Source: an uncultured Polynucleobacter sp. (GTDB taxonomy: Bacteria > Pseudomonadota > Gammaproteobacteria > Burkholderiales > Burkholderiaceae). From it: 16,133 nt of DNA. The DNA lies in NCBI GenBank assembly GCA_937996825.1, contig CALKUJ010000157.1, positions 1 through 16,133 on the forward strand, given 5' to 3'. A program made the position numbers and the translations under genes. Positions 1-7,466 of this stretch are shown piece after piece. The notes under the pieces were generated by a model that was not told where the DNA came from, searched no databases, and saw nothing but the letters and a program-made list of their open reading frames with translations. How positions within the stretch are numbered: position 1 is the first letter of the stretch; each line of letters starts with the position of its first letter.

Positions 1-2
1 AA

Positions 3-2105
3 TTACTTAGACTTTGCAGCAATCACTGCATCAGCCACGTTCTTTGGAGCTTCGGAATAATGTTTAAATTCCATGGTGTAAGTTGCACGACCTTGAGTCA
101 ATGAACGTAATCCAGTGGAGTAACCAAACATCTCAGCCAAAGGTACTTCAGCGCGAACAATCTTGCCGCCGCCAGGAATGTCATCCATACCTTGCAAAAT
201 ACCGCGACGTGAAGATAGGTCACCCATTACGTTACCCATGAAGTCTTCTGGAGTTTCAACTTCAACAGACATCATTGGCTCTAACAATACTGGGCTAGCT
301 CTGCGCATACCTTCTTTGAACGCCATTGAACCGGCCATTCTGAAAGCATTTTCATTTGAGTCAACGTCATGGTATGAACCAAAGAACAATGTTGCTTTTA
401 CGTCAACCACTGGATAGCCAGCTAGCACACCGTTGTTCAATGTTTCTTGAATACCCTTGTCAACAGCAGGAATGTATTCACGAGGAACCACACCGCCCTT
501 GATAGCGTCTACGAACTCAAAACCTTTACCTGGCTCTTGTGGCTCTAACTTCAACACAACGTGACCATACTGACCACGACCACCAGACTGCTTAACAAAC
601 TTACCTTCAACTTCTTCGCAAACCTTGCGGATTGTTTCGCGGTATGCAACCTGTGGCTTACCCACTGTTGCTTCAACACCAAACTCACGCTTCATACGGT
701 CAACCAAAATTTCCAAGTGCAACTCACCCATACCGGAAATAATTGTTTGGCCAGATTCTTCGTCAGTCTTAACGCGGAATGAAGGATCTTCTTGTGCTAA
801 ACGATTCAATGCCAAGCCCATCTTCTCTTGGTCAGCCTTTGTTTTTGGCTCAACCGCTTGAGAAATCACTGGCTCTGGGAATACCATGCGCTCCAAAACA
901 ATCACGCTGTCTGGATCACAAAGAGTTTCACCTGTTGTTGCTTCTTTCAAACCAACCGCAGCAGCGATGTCGCCCGCACGCACTTCTTTGATTTCTTCAC
1001 GTTGATTTGCATGCATCTGCAACAAACGTCCGATACGCTCTTTCTTACCCTTGATTGGGTTGTAAATCGTATCGCCTGAATTAATCACGCCAGAATAAAC
1101 GCGGAAGAAAATCAACTGTCCAACGAATGGGTCAGTCATGATCTTGAACGCCAACGCAGAGAACTTCTCATCATCACTGGCTTGACGCTGACCTGCTTCA
1201 CCGTTTTCTAATTCACCAGAAACTGGTGGAATATCTACTGGAGATGGCATGAAATCAATCACTGCGTCCAACATCGCCTGCACGCCTTTGTTCTTAAATG
1301 CTGTACCACACATCATTGGAACAATTTCGTTAGCAATCGTACGGTTACGCAATGCTTTTTTGATTTCTTCTTCACTTAGCGGTTCGCCACCAAGGTATTT
1401 ATCCATCAACTCTTCTGAAGATTCGGCCGCTGCCTCAACCATTTTTTCACGCCACTCTTCTGCACTGGCTTGCAATTCAGCAGGGATGTCTTCGTATGTG
1501 AACTTAGTGCCCTGAGATGCCTCATCCCAGAAAATAGCTTTCATCTTAACTAGGTCAACAACACCCTTGAAATTTTCTTCAGCACCAATAGGAATCTGAA
1601 CAGGGATTGGGTTTGCCTTCAAACGCAAACGCATTTGATCGTAAACCTTGAAGAAGTTGGCACCAGTACGGTCCATCTTGTTCACAAACGCCAAACGCGG
1701 AACTTTGTACTTGTTTGCTTGACGCCAAACTGTTTCTGATTGTGGTTGAACGCCACCCACCGCACAGTAAACCATGCAAGCACCATCCAATACGCGCATT
1801 GAACGTTCTACTTCAATAGTGAAGTCAACGTGACCTGGGGTATCAATGATGTTGATGCGGTGCTCTGGGTAGTTACCAGCCATACCCTTCCAGAAAGCTG
1901 TTGTAGCCGCTGAAGTAATGGTGATACCACGCTCTTGCTCTTGTTCCATCCAGTCCATGGTAGCTGCGCCATCATGAACTTCGCCAATCTTATGATTAAC
2001 GCCGGTATAAAACAAAATACGTTCTGTTGTTGTTGTTTTTCCAGCATCAATGTGTGCGGAAATACCAATATTACGATAACGCTCAATAGGGGTTTTACGT
2101 GCCAC
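3..2105 (-). CDS. fusA: Elongation factor G (EF-G), complete, GTG start
   Basis: EF-G is the cytosolic GTPase that drives tRNA-mRNA translocation and, with RRF, ribosome recycling. The 700-aa product has the usual full length. Visible GTPase motifs are the P-loop A-H-I-D-A-G-K-T at residues 17-24, the switch I R-G-I-T-I-T around 59-64, D-T-P-G-H at 88-92 and N-K-M-D at 142-145. The C-terminal part carries the conserved domain IV stretch G-G-R-G-Q-Y-G-H. The start codon is GTG; the protein opens M-A-R-K-T-P-I-E-R-Y as in betaproteobacterial EF-G, and a GAGG Shine-Dalgarno at 2111-2114 lies 5 nt upstream. It follows rpsG after 24 nt, so it is the third str-operon gene and probably shares S7 feedback control. 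The TAA stop is 2 nt from the window edge, so whether a second tuf copy follows cannot be seen. Confidence 0.98.
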   Translation of the reverse strand: MARKTPIERYRNIGISAHIDAGKTTTTERILFYTGVNHKIGEVHDGAATMDWMEQEQERGITITSAATTAFWKGMAGNYPEHRINIIDTPGHVDFTIEVERSMRVLDGACMVYCAVGGVQPQSETVWRQANKYKVPRLAFVNKMDRTGANFFKVYDQMRLRLKANPIPVQIPIGAEENFKGVVDLVKMKAIFWDEASQGTKFTYEDIPAELQASAEEWREKMVEAAAESSEELMDKYLGGEPLSEEEIKKALRNRTIANEIVPMMCGTAFKNKGVQAMLDAVIDFMPSPVDIPPVSGELENGEAGQRQASDDEKFSALAFKIMTDPFVGQLIFFRVYSGVINSGDTIYNPIKGKKERIGRLLQMHANQREEIKEVRAGDIAAAVGLKEATTGETLCDPDSVIVLERMVFPEPVISQAVEPKTKADQEKMGLALNRLAQEDPSFRVKTDEESGQTIISGMGELHLEILVDRMKREFGVEATVGKPQVAYRETIRKVCEEVEGKFVKQSGGRGQYGHVVLKLEPQEPGKGFEFVDAIKGGVVPREYIPAVDKGIQETLNNGVLAGYPVVDVKATLFFGSYHDVDSNENAFRMAGSMAFKEGMRRASPVLLEPMMSVEVETPEDFMGNVMGDLSSRRGILQGMDDIPGGGKIVRAEVPLAEMFGYSTGLRSLTQGRATYTMEFKHYSEAPKNVADAVIAAKSK

Positions 2106-2129
2106 TTTATCCTCGTCTTTTCTGAGCTG

Positions 2130-2600
2130 TTAGAAACGGAAATGAGAGAAAGCTTTGTTAGCTTCTGCCATACGGTGAACTTCATCACGCTTCTTCATCG
2201 CACCGCCACGTCCTTCAGACGCTTCGATCAATTCATTAGCAAGACGTTGAGCCATTGACTTTTCGCCACGCTTTTTAGCTGCTTCACGCAACCAACGCAT
2301 AGCCAAAGCCAAACGACGTGATGGACGAACCTCAACAGGCACCTGGTAGTTAGCACCACCAACACGACGGCTCTTCACCTCAACCACAGGCTTAACATTG
2401 CCCATGGCGATTGAAAATACTTCTAGGGGTTCTTTGTTGGCTTTCTTTTCGATGTGCTCGAAAGCGCCATAAACGATACGTTCTGCAACGGATTTTTTAC
2501 CATCCAACATCAAAACGTTCATGAATTTAGCAACTTCAACGTTTCCAAATTTTGGATCCGGAAGAATTTCACGCTTGGGTACTTCGCGACGACGCGGCAT
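2130..2600 (-). CDS. rpsG: 30S ribosomal protein S7
   Basis: S7 is a primary 16S rRNA-binding protein that nucleates assembly of the 30S head and lies near the E site. The 156-aa product is the common short form and opens M-P-R-R-R-E-V-P-K-R; the conserved G-G-A-N-Y-Q-V-P-V-E-V segment and the basic C-terminal region are present. The ATG start has an AGGAG Shine-Dalgarno 5 nt upstream. In Escherichia coli S7 is the str-operon autoregulator and binds the rpsL-rpsG spacer; here that spacer is 127 nt and full of hairpins, so the same control is likely but inferred. fusA follows after 24 nt. Nothing is truncated. Confidence 0.98.
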   Translation of the reverse strand: MPRRREVPKREILPDPKFGNVEVAKFMNVLMLDGKKSVAERIVYGAFEHIEKKANKEPLEVFSIAMGNVKPVVEVKSRRVGGANYQVPVEVRPSRRLALAMRWLREAAKKRGEKSMAQRLANELIEASEGRGGAMKKRDEVHRMAEANKAFSHFRF

Positions 2601-2727
2601 TACAACTCCTAATTTTATTCAGTTAGAGGACCATTCCTCAAAGTTACTCAACTAGATCACAATTGATCCGAAGTAACCACTTACTTAGCAGGTTCTTATT
2701 GAACCTGCTACTTGCGTAAAAAAGCTA
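2601..2727 (-). promoter_or_regulatory. Hairpin-rich rpsL-rpsG spacer, candidate S7 translational feedback site
   Basis: This 127-nt spacer holds several perfect inverted repeats: a 10-bp stem with a 5-nt loop at 2686-2710, a 6-bp stem at 2671-2686, a 5-bp stem (GATCA/TGATC) at 2655-2668, and a 5-bp stem at 2626-2639. AGTAAC at 2672-2677 could instead pair with GTTACT at 2643-2648, enclosing the 2655-2668 hairpin, so two folds compete. None is followed by a U-tract on the minus strand, so they do not look like terminators. In E. coli the equivalent spacer is the known S7 binding site. The position fits; S7 binding here is inferred. Confidence 0.55.
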
Positions 2728-3105
2728 TTAAGCTTTCTTAGCGCGCTTCGCACCATATTTGGAGCGAGATTGCTTACGGTCTTTAACGCCTTGCAAGTCA
2801 AGTGAACCACGCACGATGTGATAACGCACACCTGGCAAGTCTTTGACACGACCACCGCGGATAAGAACCACTGAGTGTTCCTGCAAATTGTGGCCTTCAC
2901 CACCAATGTAGGAAATCACTTCAAATCCATTAGTCAAGCGTACTTTGGCTACTTTACGCAAAGCCGAGTTAGGCTTTTTTGGAGTAGTTGTATATACGCG
3001 AGTACATACGCCACGGCGCTGAGGACAGTTCTCAAGCGCAGGGCTCTTACTTTTTACGACCTCAGAAGTACGAGGACTTCTAAGTAATTGATTAATTGTT
3101 GGCAT
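2728..3105 (-). CDS. rpsL: 30S ribosomal protein S12
   Basis: S12 sits at the 30S decoding centre and influences tRNA selection fidelity. The 125-aa product matches the family length. The conserved segment T-T-P-K-K-P-N-S-A-L-R-K carries Lys43, and G-G-R-V-K-D carries Lys88. These are the two lysines whose substitution classically gives streptomycin resistance, so both are wild type. Asp89 is the residue methylthiolated by RimO in other bacteria. The ATG start is the family start (M-P-T-I-N-Q-L); only a weak purine-rich GAAAG lies 6 nt upstream. It is the first str-operon gene, behind its own strong promoter 121 nt after the rpoC stop, and rpsG follows after 127 nt. Confidence 0.98.
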   Translation of the reverse strand: MPTINQLLRSPRTSEVVKSKSPALENCPQRRGVCTRVYTTTPKKPNSALRKVAKVRLTNGFEVISYIGGEGHNLQEHSVVLIRGGRVKDLPGVRYHIVRGSLDLQGVKDRKQSRSKYGAKRAKKA

Positions 3106-3119
3106 AGCTTACTTTCAAA

Positions 3120-3133
3120 GCAGAAAATTCTGC
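3120..3133 (-). promoter_or_regulatory. Hairpin in the rpsL 5' leader
   Basis: GCAGAA/TTCTGC form a perfect inverted repeat around a 2-nt centre, realistically a 5-bp stem with a tetraloop. Flanking CAAA at 3116-3119 and TTTG at 3136-3139 can extend it across a 2-nt bulge. It lies in the predicted short rpsL leader, just upstream of a weak ribosome-binding site, so it could affect initiation or mRNA stability. No known regulator is recognised for it. Confidence 0.4.
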
Positions 3134-3152
3134 GGTTTGCGAAGAACTCGAC

Positions 3153-3181
3153 ATTCTAGACCGGTCAGCTCCTGCCGTCAA
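3153..3181 (-). promoter_or_regulatory. Sigma70-type promoter for rpsL-rpsG-fusA
   Basis: Read on the minus strand, the -35 box is TTGACG (3176-3181, five of six matches to TTGACA) and the -10 box is TAGAAT (3153-3158, five of six matches to TATAAT). The spacer is exactly 17 nt. Transcription should start near 3145-3147, giving a leader of about 40 nt before the rpsL ATG. The -35 box lies in the loop and inner 3' arm of the palindrome at 3164-3197. It would give the str operon a supply of transcripts independent of readthrough from rpoC. Confidence 0.75.
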
Positions 3182-3202
3182 GACGGCAAAAGCTGACTTT
3201 TT
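3164..3202 (+). terminator. Long palindrome with a U-tract on the plus strand (rpoC-rpsL spacer)
   Basis: GTCAGCT (3164-3170) pairs with AGCTGAC (3191-3197), and TGCCGT (3173-3178) pairs with ACGGCA (3183-3188) around a CAAG loop; a 2x2 internal loop separates the stems. Five T follow at 3198-3202 on the plus strand, giving an intrinsic-terminator shape for plus-strand, antisense transcription. In minus-strand RNA the same bases form a continuous stem of about 15 bp, because UU faces GG, but no U-tract follows. On that strand it is more likely a 3'-end stabiliser or processing site for rpoBC mRNA than a canonical terminator. Confidence 0.5.
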
Positions 3203-3226
3203 AGGTCTATTTTGTCCTTTTTGGCC

Positions 3227-6200
3227 TTATTCAGCCTCTCCTGTAGGTTCTAAATCCACTATTTCCTCAGATTTAGCCTCTTCAGCAGCAATCATTTCCG
3301 CACGTTCACGGTCCAACTGTTCGCGTACTTTGCGTGCGCGACGGTAGGCCAAACCGGTACCGGCAGGAATGAGGCGACCAATGATGACGTTTTCTTTGAG
3401 ACCACGAAGCGTATCAACTTTGCCCATGATGGCGGCTTCAGTAAGAACTCTGGTTGTTTCCTGGAAGGAAGCAGCAGAAATGAAGCTGTCTGTAGACAAT
3501 GATGCTTTCGTAATACCCAATAGAACGTTGTCATACAACGCCGGACGCTTACCTTCCGCAATCATGCGGTCGTTTTCATCCAACATGTCTGATCGTTCAA
3601 CTTGTTCACCAGTGATGAATTTCGTATCGCCTGCATCCGTGATCTGAACGCGACGTAACATTTGACGAACAATCACTTCAATGTGCTTGTCGTTAATTTT
3701 CACGCCTTGCAAACGATAAACGTCCTGAACTTCATCAACGATGTAGGTTGCCAACTCTTCAATACCCTTCAAGCGAAGAATATCGTGTGGATCAGCAGGA
3801 CCCTCAACAATCATTTCACCCTTGTTCACAACTTGACCATCGTGGACCAAGATTTGTTTCTCTTTAGGGATCAAGAACTCATGAGACTCACCATCCATGT
3901 CTGTGATAACAAGACGTTGCTTACCCTTGGTTTCTTTACCGAAAGAAACTGTACCTGTTACCTTTGCCAAGATGGCTGCATCTTTTGGTGAACGAGCCTC
4001 GAATAGTTCTGCCACACGTGGCAAACCACCCGTGATGTCTCGTGTCTTTTGCGCTTCGATTGGAATACGCGCCAACACTTCACCAACATGAACTGTTTGA
4101 CCATCCTTAACGGTGATCAAGGCGCCCACCTGCAAACCAATGGTTACTGGATGATCTGTACCAGCGATGAGAACTTCAGCGCCAGCAGCATCGTACAAGC
4201 GAATCATTGGACGAACACCCTTTGATGCCGCACTACGACGCTTACCATCAATAACAACCAAAGTAGACAAGCCAGTTACTTCGTCAACCTGCTTAGCAAC
4301 TGTTACGCCTTCTTCAACGTTTTCAAAGCGAACCACGCCTGAGTACTCAGTAATGATTGGGCGTGTCAATGGATCCCATGTTGCTAAAGTTGCGCCCGCC
4401 TTAATAGTGGCACCTTCTTTAAGCGTCAATGTTGCGCCGTATGGAATCTTATGACGCTCGCGCTCACGACTATTGTCATCCGTGATCAAGGCTTCGCCTG
4501 AACGAGAAATAACAATCTGCTCGCCTTTAGCGTTTGTTACAAAACGCATGGTTGGCGTGAAGCGCAAAATACCGTTTGACTTAGCTTCAACGTTATTTGC
4601 AACAGCAGCACGTGACGCAGCACCACCGATGTGGAATGTACGCATTGTTAACTGTGTACCTGGCTCACCAATTGATTGAGCAGCAATCACACCAACTGCC
4701 TCACCAGAGTTCACCATCGTGCCACGACCTAAATCACGGCCATAACACTTAGCGCACAAACCAAAACGTGTTGCACATGACAATGGCGTACGAACTTTCA
4801 CTTCATCGATGCCTAATGAGTCAATTAACTCAACGTCATCTTCTGTCAACATAGTGCCGTCAACGATGATGGTTTCTTGTGTGTCTGGATTAACAACGTC
4901 ACCGATACACACACGACCCAAGATACGATCGCTTAATGGCTCGATAACCTCACCACCTTCAACCAAGGCCTTCATTGAAACGCCATTAGTTGTACCGCAA
5001 TCATCATCAAGAACTACCAAGTCTTGAGTCACATCCACCAAACGACGAGTCAAGTAACCAGAGTTAGCTGTCTTCAATGCAGTGTCAGCCAAACCTTTAC
5101 GAGCACCGTGTGTTGAAATGAAGTACTGAAGAACGTTCAAACCTTCACGGAAGTTAGCAGTAATAGGTGTTTCAATGATTGAGCCATCTGGCTTAGCCAT
5201 CAAACCACGCATACCAGCCAACTGACGAATCTGGGCAGCAGAACCACGCGCACCAGAGTCAGCCATCATGTAAATAGCGTTGAAAGACTCTTGCTTGACA
5301 GTCTTACCATGACGATCAACAACGTTTTCTTGAGATAACTGCTCCATCATGGCCTTACCGACCTGATCACCAGCAGCACCCCAAATATCAACCACGTTGT
5401 TATAGCGTTCTTGGTTAGTTACCAAGCCTGACATAAATTGCTTGTCATACTCTTTAACCTTGCCAGCAGCTTCAGAAATAATTGTTTCTTTCTGAGCAGG
5501 AATCAACATGTCATCAATTGCAATTGAGATACCAGCGCGAGTTGCCAAACGGAAACCAGACTGTAATAGCTTGTCTGCAAAAATAACTGTTTCTCTTAGA
5601 CCGCACTTACGGAATGACAAGTTAATCAAGCGAGAAATTTCTTTCTTCTTGAGTGGCTTATTAATGCTGTCAAAAGACATGCCTTTAGGCAAAATCTCTG
5701 ACAACATCGCACGACCTACTGTTGTGTGACGCAATGTCACTTTCTTAGCAAAGCGTGCATCGCCTTCTGCCTGCTTATCAACCAAATCATATTCAGTGAT
5801 ACGAACTGCAATGCGTGTGGCCAACTCAACTTGCTTATTTTCATAAGCGCGAATCACTTCGCTGATATCGGCAAATGTCATACCCTCACCCTTGGCATTA
5901 ATTGCCTCACGTGTTGTGTAGTACAAGCCCAAAACGATATCTTGAGATGGAACAATAGAAGGTTCGCCGTTAGCTGGGAACAAGATGTTGTTTGAAGCCA
6001 ACATCAATGTGCGAGCCTCCATCTGAGCTTCCAAAGACAATGGAACGTGAACAGCCATTTGGTCACCGTCGAAGTCGGCGTTGAATGCCGCACAAACGAG
6101 TGGGTGCAACTGAATAGCTTTACCTTCAATCAACATTGGCTCAAACGCCTGAATACCTAAGCGGTGCAATGTTGGCGCACGGTTCAACATCACTGGATGC

Positions 6201-7465
6201 TCACGAATCACTTCTTCTAAGATATCCCAAACGATTGGCGTTTGGTTTTCTACTTCTTTCTTAGCAGCTTTGATAGTTGTAGCAATACCCAATGTTTCTA
6301 GTTTGTTAAAAATGAACGGCTTGAATAGTTCAAGAGCCATCAATTTTGGTAAGCCGCACTGATGTAACTTCAATGTTGGACCAACCACGATCACTGAACG
6401 ACCAGAGTAGTCAACACGCTTACCTAGCAAGTTTTGACGGAAACGGCCACCCTTACCTTTGATCATCTCTGCCAAAGACTTCAATGGACGCTTATTGGCA
6501 CCAGTCATTGCTTTACCGCGACGACCGTTATCCAATAATGAGTCAACTGCTTCTTGTAGCATGCGCTTTTCGTTACGCACGATGATTTCTGGTGCACGCA
6601 ATTCCAACAAACGCTTCAAACGGTTGTTACGGTTAATCACGCGACGATACAAATCGTTCAAGTCAGATGTTGCAAATCGACCACCATCCAATGGCACCAA
6701 TGGGCGCAATTCAGGCGGCAACACTGGCAACACTTCCAAGATCATCCAGTCCGGCTTGATGCCAGAGCGCTGGAATGCCTCAAGAACTTTTAGACGCTTA
6801 GCAAACTTCTTAATTTTTGCTTCGCTGCCAGTTGCTTTCAAATCGGCACGCAATACTTCAACTTCACGATCGATGTCGATAGAGCGCAACAATTCACGAA
6901 CGCCCTCGGCACCCATGATGGCTGTAAACGCACCGTCACCAAATTCTTCTAACTTTGCGTAGTACTCGTCTTCAGACATGATCTGACCGCGGCGCATTGC
7001 ACCTTCAGGCGTTAAACCTGGATCAACGATCACATATGCTTCAAAGTAAAGCACGCGCTCGATATCACGCAAAGTCATGTCCAAAACCATGCCCAAACGA
7101 GATGGCAATGATTTCAAGAACCAGATGTGCGCAACAGGAGCTGCTAATTCAATATGACCCATGCGCTCACGACGCACTTTGGCCAACGTCACTTCAACGC
7201 CGCACTTCTCGCAAATTACACCGCGATACTTTAGGCGCTTGTACTTACCGCACAAGCACTCGTAGTCTTTGATTGGGCCAAAAATCTTGGCACAGAAAAG
7301 ACCATCACGCTCAGGCTTAAAAGTACGATAGTTAATTGTTTCTGGCTTACGAACTTCACCAAAAGACCAAGAACGAATCTTTTCTGGTGAAGCCAAACCA
7401 ATCTTAATGGCGTCAAACTGCTCTTCGCCATGCGTCTGCTTAAATAGATCTAGCAATGCTTTCAT
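3227..7465 (-). CDS. rpoC: DNA-directed RNA polymerase subunit beta'
   Basis: Beta' is the largest RNA polymerase subunit and supplies the catalytic magnesium site, clamp, bridge helix and trigger loop. The 1412-aa product is close to the E. coli length (1407). Zinc-site 1 cysteines are C70, C72, C85 and C88. The catalytic N-A-D-F-D-G-D-Q motif places the metal-binding aspartates at 464, 466 and 468. The second zinc site is visible as D-D-D-C-G-T near 820 and C-A-T-R-F-G-L-C-A-K-C near 895-905. The bridge helix and trigger loop region (G-A-R-G-S-A-A-Q-I-R-Q, then T-A-N-S-G-Y-L-T-R-R-L) is intact. It starts 1 nt after the rpoB TAA stop, with a GGAG ribosome-binding site at 7476-7479 inside the last rpoB codons, so translational coupling is likely. 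No frameshift or insertion is seen. Confidence 0.99.
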   Translation of the reverse strand: MKALLDLFKQTHGEEQFDAIKIGLASPEKIRSWSFGEVRKPETINYRTFKPERDGLFCAKIFGPIKDYECLCGKYKRLKYRGVICEKCGVEVTLAKVRRERMGHIELAAPVAHIWFLKSLPSRLGMVLDMTLRDIERVLYFEAYVIVDPGLTPEGAMRRGQIMSEDEYYAKLEEFGDGAFTAIMGAEGVRELLRSIDIDREVEVLRADLKATGSEAKIKKFAKRLKVLEAFQRSGIKPDWMILEVLPVLPPELRPLVPLDGGRFATSDLNDLYRRVINRNNRLKRLLELRAPEIIVRNEKRMLQEAVDSLLDNGRRGKAMTGANKRPLKSLAEMIKGKGGRFRQNLLGKRVDYSGRSVIVVGPTLKLHQCGLPKLMALELFKPFIFNKLETLGIATTIKAAKKEVENQTPIVWDILEEVIREHPVMLNRAPTLHRLGIQAFEPMLIEGKAIQLHPLVCAAFNADFDGDQMAVHVPLSLEAQMEARTLMLASNNILFPANGEPSIVPSQDIVLGLYYTTREAINAKGEGMTFADISEVIRAYENKQVELATRIAVRITEYDLVDKQAEGDARFAKKVTLRHTTVGRAMLSEILPKGMSFDSINKPLKKKEISRLINLSFRKCGLRETVIFADKLLQSGFRLATRAGISIAIDDMLIPAQKETIISEAAGKVKEYDKQFMSGLVTNQERYNNVVDIWGAAGDQVGKAMMEQLSQENVVDRHGKTVKQESFNAIYMMADSGARGSAAQIRQLAGMRGLMAKPDGSIIETPITANFREGLNVLQYFISTHGARKGLADTALKTANSGYLTRRLVDVTQDLVVLDDDCGTTNGVSMKALVEGGEVIEPLSDRILGRVCIGDVVNPDTQETIIVDGTMLTEDDVELIDSLGIDEVKVRTPLSCATRFGLCAKCYGRDLGRGTMVNSGEAVGVIAAQSIGEPGTQLTMRTFHIGGAASRAAVANNVEAKSNGILRFTPTMRFVTNAKGEQIVISRSGEALITDDNSRERERHKIPYGATLTLKEGATIKAGATLATWDPLTRPIITEYSGVVRFENVEEGVTVAKQVDEVTGLSTLVVIDGKRRSAASKGVRPMIRLYDAAGAEVLIAGTDHPVTIGLQVGALITVKDGQTVHVGEVLARIPIEAQKTRDITGGLPRVAELFEARSPKDAAILAKVTGTVSFGKETKGKQRLVITDMDGESHEFLIPKEKQILVHDGQVVNKGEMIVEGPADPHDILRLKGIEELATYIVDEVQDVYRLQGVKINDKHIEVIVRQMLRRVQITDAGDTKFITGEQVERSDMLDENDRMIAEGKRPALYDNVLLGITKASLSTDSFISAASFQETTRVLTEAAIMGKVDTLRGLKENVIIGRLIPAGTGLAYRRARKVREQLDRERAEMIAAEEAKSEEIVDLEPTGEAE

Positions 7466-7466
7466 A

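Noticed and set aside
1808..2188. 126-codon minus-strand frame overlapping fusA and rpsG
   Set aside because: It is out of frame with both genes, resembles no family I know, and is a shadow of strongly conserved coding sequence.
6459..6962. 167-codon plus-strand frame inside rpoC
   Set aside because: Antisense shadow of a highly conserved beta' region; composition is as expected for a reversed frame, with no ribosome-binding site of note.
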